Source: Silene conica (taxonomy: Eukaryota; Streptophyta; Magnoliopsida; Caryophyllales; Caryophyllaceae). Taken from it: 64,000 nucleotides of DNA. Position 1 is the first letter of the stretch. The number at the start of each line of letters is the position of its first letter. Location: contig CM055312.2 in the NCBI GenBank assembly GCA_029255685.2, positions 55,028,202-55,092,201 of the forward strand. Direction: 5' to 3'. A model generated the notes under the pieces. The model was not told the DNA's origin, did not search any database, and saw nothing but the letters and a program-made list of their open reading frames with translations. The translations under genes and the position numbers were made by a program. This document shows, piece by piece, positions 42,465 to 53,131 of the stretch.

Positions 42465-43418
42465 ATGGCAACCAACGCTCCACCTCTCACTAATGTATCA
42501 TGGCTTCAATCCTTTATGGATCGTTGCAAACTCGATAAGCATGGTTTCAATTTAAAAGATTGGGATGCGCAATTACTTTTGGCCGCTCAAGGTGACGATA
42601 AGACTCGTTACCTTTTCGAAGCCGCTCCTTCCGCTCCGACCGCTCGTTCCGCGGTTCAAACTCGTGAGGCCTATGAAGCCTACATGAAAGAGTCCTCCGC
42701 TCTTAAAAATGTGCTTATCTTCTGTATGGAGCCGGATCTCCAAAGGAGTATGATCAAGTTAAGCACATCATATGAGATATACACCAAACTTGCGACGATG
42801 TTTTCACAAACTCCATGGGTGATTCAATATGAGGCGGCTAACGCCTTCTTCGACATTAGCTTGAAGGAAGGACAAAAGATAAGCCCTCATGTACTCAAAT
42901 TAGTTGAGTTCGCGGAGACTCTAAAAGTGCAAGGAGTTGATGTTCCCGACTCACTCATCATTGATCAAGTTCTTCATTCTCTCAATAAGGTGAAATCGTA
43001 TGCTCAATTCCGGGTGAATTTCAATATGCGAAATCAAGAGACCACGTTGGATGAATTGCATAAGATGCTTGTCCAAGCCGAGAGGGGCATGGGACTTCAT
43101 GAAAGTTCCACTAAGGATGTTTTGAACATCGAGAAGAAATGGAAAACTAACTTCAAGAGGAATGCCTTCAAAGGCAAGGGCAAGAAAACGTTCAAGCCCA
43201 CACCGGCCAAAGAAAAGACCTTTTCGAAAGGCGCTTCCACCTCATCTTCAAAAACTGAAGACAAGTGCCATTATTGCACGAGGTTAGGACAATGGAAGCG
43301 TAATTGCCCCAAATACTTGACCGACCTCAAAAATGGAAAGACAACCGCCGTAGGTAAAACTTCTCGTTTAAAATTCATGTTATTTTGTCAACCTATGTAT
43401 AGTGATACAAATTGTTGA
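42465..43418 (+). CDS. gag: Gag protein of copia-3
   Basis: 317 codons. It is recognisably related to the Gag of Copia copies 1 and 2: both have a W-LxxFMD start, the DWDAQL/DWEAAL segment, ALKNVLIFCMEPDLQR against AIKNVLIYAMESNLQR, and LDELHKMLVQAE against PHELHSLLVQTE. A lysine-rich linker precedes the zinc knuckle CHYCTRLGQWKRNC at about residues 267-280, where the histidine of CCHC is replaced by glutamine, so zinc binding may be weakened or lost. The frame ends shortly after the knuckle. A candidate intron (43354-43444) would change the last two dozen residues. No protease follows. Confidence 0.9.
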   Translation: MATNAPPLTNVSWLQSFMDRCKLDKHGFNLKDWDAQLLLAAQGDDKTRYLFEAAPSAPTARSAVQTREAYEAYMKESSALKNVLIFCMEPDLQRSMIKLSTSYEIYTKLATMFSQTPWVIQYEAANAFFDISLKEGQKISPHVLKLVEFAETLKVQGVDVPDSLIIDQVLHSLNKVKSYAQFRVNFNMRNQETTLDELHKMLVQAERGMGLHESSTKDVLNIEKKWKTNFKRNAFKGKGKKTFKPTPAKEKTFSKGASTSSSKTEDKCHYCTRLGQWKRNCPKYLTDLKNGKTTAVGKTSRLKFMLFCQPMYSDTNC

Positions 43419-43444
43419 TTTTACCCTTTTTAATTGTTTTAAAG
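43354..43444 (+). other. Candidate intron at the end of copia-3 gag
   Basis: The donor G|GTAAAA lies at the same protein position (after a Val-Gly pair following the zinc knuckle) as the donors in Copia copies 1 and 2. The acceptor TTTTAAAG|GG follows a T-rich tract 91 nt later. The spliced frame would gain a short Pro/Lys/Glu-rich tail and stop. Confidence 0.4.
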
Positions 43445-45650
43445 GGCCACCTCCTAATGACAAAGGCAAGGAGAAGGAAGAATGAAGTTCCTTACATGGA
43501 TGACTATGGTAGCATCCATTTGATTGAAGACTTAAGAGCTTGGCTCTAACTTTCATTATTGTCTTCTTTCATATTTTGTATTTTATTTCCTAGAACAATT
43601 TATTTTCTTGTAAGACAAGGATTTGAATCCTAAATAATGGTTGTATTTTGGATATTAGTGACTTGGTTTTCAACCCAAGTCACTACTTTTGTTCTTAATC
43701 GAATTATTGATTCTTAAAATAAATTTTATAACTTGTCGAACATGAATCAAAGTGATTTCTATAAATCACTAGATAAAAACCATGAAACGTTCATTGTAAA
43801 GTAACATTGATACGATCAATATAAAGAATCAAAGCGTTGATTAATTAAAAACGAGAAATACACCTTCTAAGAGGAAAATATTCAATCAAAATGAATATTA
43901 GTTCATTATAAGATGATCATTTTAAGTAAAAATGAGAATGTATTCATCACACCTATAAAACTTTTTAAACATTCATATGCATTGGTTATATCGAAAATTG
44001 CTATCCTCATACAAATAAAGGTTATTTTAAAGAGGATAGAGTGGGAGAAAATATTTCGCCCGCAAACCAATAATATAAATATAGGATCTTAGAGAAGAAT
44101 CATACATGGGAGTTTTAAGAAGAACCCTAAATGAATGAATAAAAGAAACTACGAGAGGACACTGAAGAAACTACGGGAGGACACAAGAAGAAATGTTCCT
44201 TATGTTCATTGTTTCAAAGAGAGGATAAAGGAAACCCCGTATGAAATCGGAAGGAAAACGGTTCCTTAACAAATGATTTTTCTAAAATTCTAAGATAAAA
44301 GAGAAGAAATCATCTCAATTCTCTCAATGTAGTTATAAGGGAATATCATGTCTTATTCGTCTCGAGGAAACGAAGACATGAAAGAAGTGATGCTGATTGA
44401 ATGGAGGTAGACCACTATAGGGATAGTGATACTGGTTCAAGTAAAAGCAAATGAATAACATGCGTGAAGTGAAAGGTTCATTTAAGAAATATCAATCGCT
44501 ATAAAAGGAGTGATGTTGATTTTAGTGGGAGCGATATTCATTAGAGAAATGAACGTACCATTTAGAGAGAATGGTGATTCTTTAAAGTGTAAAGAATAAG
44601 AAGTTCTTAATTCTAGATGAACAAATACCATATATCATAGGATGATGGAGCTTCACGGAAAGGTTTATTATATTGATAATAAAAGGTCGCCCATCAGAAA
44701 TCAAAATGGTTTGATACATTATTCATATTGATGAATAAAAGCCTTGATCAAATAGCCAAAGATGATTGAAAATAGTAAGAGTGATGAAATCATAAATAAC
44801 TACAATATAGATTTCAGTACATAAGTGACTAGGTACTTTCGAGTGATTTTAATCCCTCTTGCTTACCTATACGTCACGAGTTATAAGATAATAGTGGGAG
44901 CTTCCCTCAGGAAAGGAAACTCAAGATCTAGAATGAGTTCTAGATATGTGCTCAAATAAGATCATATTATGTTAGATAATATGAGTTGGAAGGAGACCGA
45001 AATTTGTAGGTTTTGAAAACATGAATAAAAGGCTTATTCGAGAATTCAAACTAATACAAATTAGTGATCATGCATCAATTGCTATGGAGCAGTATTGACT
45101 GTCTTAGCATGACAATGTCATTTGAGTAATAATAACTCTCAATGATAAATACTTTGTCAAAATCCAAATGGGTTGTAAGAGACAACTTTGAACCCCATAA
45201 AGTGAACTGGATTGACTTAGTATAGCCCCTGGCCGCTTACATGAGGTGACATCTCAAAGCGACTGGAATGTGAGGCGACTGATGGCAAATTCAAATGCCA
45301 TAGAGTCATATGTGATGACTAGTCGATCACATAGACAGACTGCAAGAGACACTCTGTCGGGCAAAGTGACCGCTTATAGAGTTCTGGAAATTTTATGATA
45401 GCCGGGTCGTGGCAAGAGCTGCTATAGTATTCTTATGATTCAATTCTTAGACTAAAGACTATTCTCCCAAAATGGTACAGTTTTGGCATAACCTTGATCC
45501 ATTCTCTACGACTTTTCGTAACTGGAGTCAAATGAGATTGTTTTGGGTTGTATCTGACTGTGGCTAGTTGAAGGGAGAAGTGCGATAGAAATTGTCCACC
45601 CCTTTGTCAGGGTTGTTAAAATCTCAAGGCCACTCGAGAAGAAGTTATGT
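43445..45650 (+). other. Non-coding 3' half of copia-3
   Basis: A few codons resembling the start of pol (GSIHLIEDL, near 43507) end in a stop at 43547-43549. The rest, about 2.1 kb, is AT-rich and has no supported coding frame. Its last 450 bp have the layout of the Copia copy 1 3' untranslated region. Confidence 0.7.
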
Positions 45651-46349
45651 GAAAATGTAAAACCCCTCGCGAAAGCGGAAATATAAACATACAAAAGTAC
45701 TAAAAATGCAGCGGAATTAAAACTTTTTAACTATAAACAACATGCGAGGTTAATTAAACTAAAACTGAAAGTAAAATATATATACAATCAGCCTGGGATG
45801 GCACATCCCTACAGGCACTCAAAACTGAAATGTAAACTAAGTCTAGCTAACGTAAACGTGTAAGTCAATCGATGAATAGGATCATCGCTCGCTAGCTCCA
45901 TGCAACCCTCTGCCAACCACCTGTCATGTACCTACATACATGTAAACATGTACGCCACAATCAGTGGGGAGTGACTAGAGTTCTCCTAGCCACCTTTTGT
46001 GACAACACGTAACAGGTAAAGCAATACAGAATACTCCAACATATATACACATGTGAAGTATAAACATCTCATCAACTGATCTCGTACTATCATGCGATAC
46101 TAATGCATAGCTCTCAACCCAACTTCATAAACCGTTAGGAAGGAGAGCCGGTTTCCCTACTGGTTACCCAGTCGGGGGGTCTTTCAATCCAACTATTTAT
46201 GAAACCGATCAAAGAGTCATCCAATGCCTTGGATGAACAATACTACGGTCAAACATAAGACTCACCCATAACCGCATCTGAAACATCAATATACACATCT
46301 ATATCTGACACTGTACCAACACCAGGCAAGCAGATAAAACAGCAAGTAT

Positions 46350-47022
46350 AAGGTTCAGCGGTCAACTTAAGACATAACCTATATACCAAAGTATTCAGCA
46401 AGTAAGAAGGTTCAGCGGTCAACTTAAGACATAACCTAATTACCAAAACATTCAGCAAGTGTAAGGTTCAGCGGTCAACTTAAGACATAACCTAATTACC
46501 AAAACATTCAGCAAGTGTAAGGTTCAGCGGTCAACTTAAGACATAACCTAAACACCAAAACATTCAGCAAGCAAGGACTCAGAGGCCAACTTAAGGCATG
46601 GACCCGCCAATCAGCAAGACACTAGACTCAGCGGCCAACTTAAGGCATAGACTAGCATCCAAAAGTAAAGGACTCAGAAGCCAGCTTAAGGCATGTCCCT
46701 TCACCATATCATAAGGTACTAGACTCAGAGGCCAGCTTAAGGCATGTCCTAGCACCAAACATCTGCACTCCGGGCAAGGTGTCAGTTCCTTAGCTATCCC
46801 GTTGTGCAGCTGCTCTACTCGTCAGACTCAGAGGCCAACTTAAGGCATGTTCCAACGCGATCACAATCAAACATGTCTGGACTCAGAGGCCAACTTAAGG
46901 CATGTCCCAGACACGACAAACATACACATATAGGGCTCAGAGGCCAACTTAAGGCATATCCCCATATATGACAAACAACTCACGTACTAAGTTCAGAGGC
47001 CAGCTTAAGGCATAACTTAATA
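46350..47022. repeat. Stem-loop array with constant core, LTR B
   Basis: About a dozen copies of a core near TCAGAGGCCAACTTAAGGCAT or TCAGCGGTCAACTTAAGACAT. The early units are flanked by AGGTT and AACCT. Later units have private complementary flanks, such as AGTAAAGGAC with GTCCCTTCAC and CGTACTAAGT with ACTTAATACG. The array is bracketed by two copies of the GGAGAGCCGGTTTCCC motif (46142 and 47120). Confidence 0.82.
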
Positions 47023-47316
47023 CGCATCAATTCAACATCATCAAAGTCTATGAACTAAACTATAGTTCTACTTTCTTAACTCCTAATCAACACATAATTG
47101 ACCCCGGGAACTAAGTTGAGGGAGAGCCGGTTTCCCTTTCGGTTACCCGACCGGGGGGTCTCCATCCTCTCTCCATTCCCGAACCCAATATAGTGTCGCC
47201 CATCCTCCGGGGACCTCAAACACCTATCAAAGGTACACAAAACGAGTTTCAATCAAAATCGATCAACTGTTTAGAAGTTATACGCGAATTACAAACAAAA
47301 CAGCCTACATGGATCC

Positions 47317-47702
47317 CCAGCCGGTCGGCAGGCAGCCGGTCGGCCGGCTGGTGATCCACTCAGCCTTCCTTTCTTTGTTAAAAACAACACAACACAAGGG
47401 ACTCCCAGCCGGTCGGCAGGCAGCCGGTCGGCCGGCTGGGAACCCAATTATACGTTCTCAAAAACTCGTAACCCCTATCCCAATGCACTCCCAGCCGGCT
47501 GGCAGGCGGCCGGTCTGCCGGCTGGGCTCCCTTATATTTATGTTCTCGCAAAAACAAAAAAGCAACACAAAGAGACCACCAGCCGGTCGGCAGGCAGCCG
47601 GTCGGCCGGCTGGCAGTCCAAAGTCTATCTTCTTCAAAATTTCGCAAAACACAAGAAGACGCTCCCAGCCGACCGACCGGCGCCGATCGGTCGACCGGCT
47701 CA
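47317..47702. repeat. Five GC-rich hairpins, LTR B
   Basis: Modules at about 47317-47351, 47405-47439, 47491-47525, 47579-47613 and 47664-47702, spaced 86-88 bp. Most are CCAGCCGG...CCGGCTGG inverted repeats; the last is AGCCGACCGACC, 9 nt, CGGTCGACCGGCT. The GC-rich units stand in otherwise AT-rich DNA. Confidence 0.85.
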
Positions 47703-48415
47703 GAGAGCCTGATACGCAAAAATCGCATTTCCAGCCTATTCCAACTTCATAAAAATCGACACCAAATTCTTATAAATCGCTACAATGATGTTTACCCAAC
47801 ATTTCCAATCATCCAATACTATTATCTATCAGCAAACAAAACCCATAACAATCCTCAAACGATTATATCAAGTATCCGTCTTAACTTTGTGAAAAACTGA
47901 AAATAAGCTTAAGAACATATAAAAACATCACCAAGCATGAATTCTTCACATAAGAACAATCCTAAGCATGTTTCTATGTCCATTAAGCATAACTCTTTAA
48001 ATAAAATCAGAAACATTATGAAGAACACATCAAAAGTGCTAATATTCACAATAAGGCCGAGTTTTCTCATTATCGTCACCTCATATGCAATCCGGCTTGA
48101 AGATCCTCCCCTACAACGAAGCTATCAACTTCCGGGTCGTCCAAGCTCACACCTACATCACGAAAAACAAGTTTAACGGACTGAAACTCGAATCCTACAA
48201 AACAGCCCGAAATTCGAAGTGGAGGATTTGAAAAACGAAAGTGATAGATGGCTTGCAAATTCGATGAGGATTCCGAAAATGTTATTATTACCTTGATTTG
48301 ATGAACGGATGATGAAGAAATGAGCAAAAGAAGATGATTATTTTGGAGGTTTTGTAAGAATGGAGTTTACTGTAAGAATGGAGTTTACAGTAAAAATGTT
48401 TTGGAGATGAAGGAG

Positions 48416-50015
48416 TGATACGTGTCTATTTTATGATGTTTTACATCTATTTTTACACGTATTTGGTCGCTCATTTACTATGTTTTAGCCTCTATTTCCC
48501 ACAAATTGTGTACTTTCGTATTTTTATGCACTTTTGCAGATTTATGCGGAAAAGAGACGATTTGGCACCAAATTCGTATCCTCAAGTCTTTAGCTTAATT
48601 AAGGAATAAAAGGAAAGTCAACTGAAGTCAAAATCAAAGTGTCCAAAGGTCAAAACAAGAAGAAATCCGAAGACTTCCCAGAAGAAGCGGTCGACCGACC
48701 AACTAAACGGGTCGGCCGACCAGGCCCGATTTTCATAAAGTCCAATTTTCGCGAAAGAGCCGGAAATAAGAGAAGCCCAGCAAGAAGTGGTCGACCGACC
48801 AGTTATACGGGTCGGCCGACCAGAACGAGGCCCGTACGATTCGTTTTCGGAAATAAAGTAGAATTAGAATCTTAAGGAAACTCTTAGTTTTTACCCTATA
48901 TAAGCTAATCTTGTAGCTAGGGTTTATTATCAAGTTTTCTACTTAGTTTTTATCAGGAAGTTCTTAATCTAGTTTTCTATCATAGAATTATAATCAAGTC
49001 TTATTTAGAGAATTCTATTTAGTTTTTAGTTCAATTATAATCCTTCAATAGTTCTCAAGCATTCATCCATAAAGTTAGTTTCTTTCTGCCCTAATTCCAA
49101 ATTGTGGTAATTGCTCTTCTAATCTTGCTTTATTATTATTCTTATTGCTTTTATTACAATTGTTAAGTTAGAATCCCAAGCTTTATTTGAATCTTGCATG
49201 TTTAGATTATTTACTATGTTCTCCATGTTTATTCCCAATTTTATATTCGTCTTAACAATTATGAGTAGCTAATTTTCATATGTTAGGATGTAGGGGATAA
49301 TACGCATAGGTAAATAAAATCCGAAAACCCGACCTGTAGCAGGACCACGGTCGGCCGACTGAAATAGTCGGTCGGTCGACCGAGGCCGTGGTCGGCCGAC
49401 TGGAGTAGCCGGTCGGTCGACCACTCGCGTCTGTTTTCTTATTTCGTCCTTTCTTATAAATTATAATATCCTGCAATGAGACCAATAGGAGACTTGTAGG
49501 CTGTTAGTAATGACCTACCCAAGATTGAAAGATACGGGAAGGGCATTGGTTTATACTTTAAGACGGATAGGTTACTCAAGGCTGAAAGGTATGTAACCTG
49601 GGATTTAGGAATCACCCTTATTGTTGACACCCAATAATTGTGAGACCTAGGAACTAATAGCATAGGCCGAAAGGAGCTATTAGGTAGCATAGACCTAAAA
49701 AGTTATGTTACACCCCCCTACGCGACTGCAATACATGTTGACCTTAGGATTTATTTTACCTTAGCTATTTATTACCCAAACATCCTAGCATCCCCTTTAT
49801 TTATATTTTATTCTCATCTTTTATTATTTGTTTATTTTAATCTTTGCTTTAGATATAGTAATCAACCAATCAACCCCCAAATTTGTTACCCTTAAACATT
49901 AACATTAAGACAATAAACATTCCCCACCTCCTTGTGGTTCGACCCTGACTTTCACTATCTATTGTTTAAGTTAGGAATATAAATTTATCTTTGGTACCCT
50001 CAACGACGGGCATCA
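48416..50015 (+). repeat. 5' LTR of element C
   Basis: 1600 bp. Contains four 12-9-12 modules with arms starting at 48689/48710, 48789/48810, 49349/49370 and 49390/49411. Confidence 0.95.
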
Positions 50016-50020
50016 AATTT

Positions 50021-50038
50021 TGGCGCCGTTGCCGGGGA
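50021..50038 (+). promoter_or_regulatory. Primer-binding site, tRNA-Asp type
   Basis: TGGCGCCGTTGCCGGGGA, five bases after the 5' LTR. This is the well-known Athila/Tat-type primer site. Confidence 0.9.
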
Positions 50039-50055
50039 GGTGACGCCAGTGTTTA

Positions 50056-51108
50056 TTGTTTTTTGTTTATGTTTTCCCTTTTTCTTTCGCTGTCATGACC
50101 ATCGCCCCTTTCCCACAACTCGAGCATGAACCTTTGTATTTCTATTGTGATAGATTAATCTCTTTCCTTTCTCAATCTGACTATCCTATTAGTATTGGGG
50201 AGGTTTGTCGTATCTTATATGATGGAGTTACTGTTAAGACCTTGATCGAGATTGAGAGAAATTGCGAATGGGAATTTTTAGACCTACCCTGTGAGAAGCA
50301 ATGGGAGCTTCTCAAACACCTAATGCGAGCCGGTGCAGATACGGAGGGGTATGAGGGCATTGATATTAGTAACCCAGATATTCCTGTTGAGTGTGATCCT
50401 ATCACACCCATTACTGAAGAGTCACTCATTCTTAAGGATGAGAATGATAGGTTATTTGATTCCCTCTGCCTCCCCGTTGATGATACTGACTTGGATTTAG
50501 GTACAGATGATGAGTTAGACTTTCACCCCTTGACTGACCAACCTATTTCTGTAGGTGTTAGTAATGAACATATTCCTAACATGTTTGAACCCTCGGTTGA
50601 TGAACCTTGTGTTTTGCAGGATTCTTCTATTGACAACTCTGATGTTTTTAATAATATTAGTGAATGTTATGTACAAGGATCCTTTACAAAGGATCCTTCG
50701 GAGGCTTTGATGTGTTTTGAGGCATGTGCAGGTGAATCTCTTGCTCATGAGGCTGATTTGGATGCTCCAGATATTGCAGCACTAGTGACAGAGTCTATAG
50801 GCAGTAGGAAGAGAGATGTTCTCGATCGAGTAGTACCACTTACTCGATCAAATGATGTAGAGAACGAGGTCACTCAAGCAAGTGATCATTTGGCTGAAGA
50901 AAAGAGCCCTAAGAAGAAGAAACCAAGGAAGGTGTCGCCCCACGACTTGGGAGTCGACAACTCCAGAAGATGGATGGCTAGAGCTGTGGATGATGACCCA
51001 CCCATCTACATGGTGGAGAGAAACTCATCTACCCAAATCACCATAGCTGAAGGAGTAGCCTATAGTCAGAGCCCTTGGTCAAAGAAACGCCGAATCCTTC
51101 GCGGATGA
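50056..51108 (+). CDS. Unknown 350-codon protein of element C, weakly Gag-like
   Basis: It starts 17 nt after the primer site. The ATG at 50095 (residue 14) is a likelier start, because the first 13 residues are only hydrophobic and Phe-rich. Residues about 25-95 (EPLYFYCDRLISFL, GEVCRILYDGV, CEKQWELLKHLM) follow the spacing of a plant Gypsy Gag core, but similarity is weak. Residues about 100-260 are acidic and serine/aspartate-rich, probably disordered. A basic KKKKPRK cluster (near 291) and a KKRR cluster near the C-terminus look like nuclear-localisation signals. No zinc knuckle or protease. It is the only sizeable frame in the element. Function unknown; it may be a shortened Gag used in trans. 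Confidence 0.65.
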   Translation: MFFVYVFPFSFAVMTIAPFPQLEHEPLYFYCDRLISFLSQSDYPISIGEVCRILYDGVTVKTLIEIERNCEWEFLDLPCEKQWELLKHLMRAGADTEGYEGIDISNPDIPVECDPITPITEESLILKDENDRLFDSLCLPVDDTDLDLGTDDELDFHPLTDQPISVGVSNEHIPNMFEPSVDEPCVLQDSSIDNSDVFNNISECYVQGSFTKDPSEALMCFEACAGESLAHEADLDAPDIAALVTESIGSRKRDVLDRVVPLTRSNDVENEVTQASDHLAEEKSPKKKKPRKVSPHDLGVDNSRRWMARAVDDDPPIYMVERNSSTQITIAEGVAYSQSPWSKKRRILRG

Positions 51109-53131
51109 CTTCTTCTTTTTGCTCGTTTTTGTTTTTCTTATGACAATTTTTTTTGTTTTGCTAAGACGTTCTAGCTTACTTTCTTTAAGTTTTTAGGACA
51201 AATTTTTTGTGTTTGCGTAGCTAAGACTTTAAGACTTGTTTCTGGGATCTTGCGCATTTGTTGGGCGCATATTTATTGATTTTTCAGGTTTCGACGAAGA
51301 ACCGACGACCACTGTACAGCAGAGGGGTCGGCCGACCAGCATTACCAGTCGACCGACCTGAGCTCTACAAATTTGGAATTTCTTAATATACAGGAAGGTC
51401 GGTCGACCTATTACATCGGTCGGTCGACCGCCCAGCTGTTACGTTTTTCTCGTTTCTTTTTCAGGGATCGTGTAAGTCATCTTGGGTACTTGAGTGGCAC
51501 TGCCTGCCACCAAAACCTCCCAGCTTACGCTGGTTTGGGGAGGTTTTTCATGCGCTTCATAATCCTGTGAGTTCTTTCCAGTTTTTCCTTGGTTTTTATT
51601 TTCCTTGCATCTTTCTTTTAATTTAATGAAACCTTTACTTAGGCTAATGCACAATGGGGACATTGTGCGGGTTGGTTTGGGGAATGGTTTCGTGTCACAT
51701 GCATTGCATTCTGTCACACGTTTATTGCATTTTCGTATTGCATTGTTCTTTTCTTTATTTTCCTTGCATATACAAGAAAAATACAAAAAAATGAAAAAAT
51801 TCAAAAAAATTCCAAAAAATGCACGTTTATTTTAGCATATAGGTCGAGTCGGAACGAAAGTATTTCAAGGATGATTTAGCTATCTCACATGTTTATGCCT
51901 TTACCTTGCCTTGTCAACTTGTTTTAGTATGAGAGTCTTTTGCATATCTACGAGTTTTTGTCAATTTGTATTTCTTGAGACTTGACTTATACCTTGGCAA
52001 CCTACTATACATTCTAAGGTTTAGAGCTTATTTCCTGGTTTCATTCTTAAACCAGTTGTTTAGGATGTGAGTAGTACTCCCCTTGGAACATGTTACATCA
52101 ATATGCATAAACATGAACTTGAATTGCTATATACTTGTTTTACTTTCTCGTTTTTGTGAGTCTTGATACGTGCATTTGGGATCCCTTCTCTCATATTTAC
52201 CCATAAGCTTCACATAGCCAAAATTGCCTTTTTATTCCCCCAAAACTACATCCCATACTTAGCCTACCCTTCCAAGCTAGTATTTGTAGTCATTGGATTA
52301 TTTTTTGAGGCATCTTGGTTTGTGTGCTATCATGAGCAAAAAGAGAAAAGAAAGAAAGAAAGCAAGAAAAGAAAAAGAACAGAAAATTCAAAGAAAGAAA
52401 GAAAAGAAAAACGAAAAAAAAAAATACGAAAAATACGAAAGTCAGTCGACCGACCACATATACAGGTCGGTCGACCAACTGACATCATCAGAAAAAATTC
52501 GTTCCAAAAATCCCTTTCTTTTATATGTTATCACTCCCGTGCTTCATTCAAAAATATCTGGGAGTCCTTTCTTTTATTTAATGTGAGAGTTGTGCTACAA
52601 AAGAGCACTTTCTTAATACCAAAAAGTCGTGAAGTATGTTGTTGGGAATCGGTTTTACTAGCTTGGCTACTAACCCCACATATCCAAAAAACATCTTAAC
52701 CACTTTCTACCTTTTACCTCACATATCTTTCATTACCTCAATTGCATGTATCTAGGCCACTTAATGAGATTGTTATACAAAGTTGTAGAATTCTTGTTCA
52801 TGTTAGATTGCAGGCATGTTTCCATGGGTCGCAGTTAGGTGAGTGTCATGACAAAATTACTTCTTTCTATCTTTTTCATATACTCACCCTTTGCTTCATG
52901 AGTGTCTCGAGCGTACCGCGAGAGTCCATAGTATAAGTCTCTATAGTCTCTAGTGTTGCAAGTTTGACGACGCCATAACTCGTTTGCATGATTTTAAATA
53001 CTTTCTCATTTTGTACTTAGCATTGGTTTAGGCTTACATGTAAATTTCGCTCTGAGATTGAAATCGTTCCATTAGTTAAGATCGAGTCTATTTCTTGCTT
53101 GAGGGCAAGCAAGGGTTTGGTTTGGGGAATT
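51109..53131 (+). other. 3' internal region of element C
   Basis: Non-coding, about 2 kb. It has three 12-9-12 modules with arms at 51326/51347, 51397/51418 and 52444/52465, an A/G-rich low-complexity stretch (about 52335-52440) and the polypurine tract at the right edge (53111-53131). Short open frames here show no family resemblance. Confidence 0.8.

Noticed and set aside
46350..47022. CRISPR-like pattern of conserved repeats and variable spacers
   Set aside because: Plant nuclear DNA inside a retrotransposon LTR, repeats are imperfect, spacers vary in length, and there are no cas genes. Flank pairing gives a better explanation.
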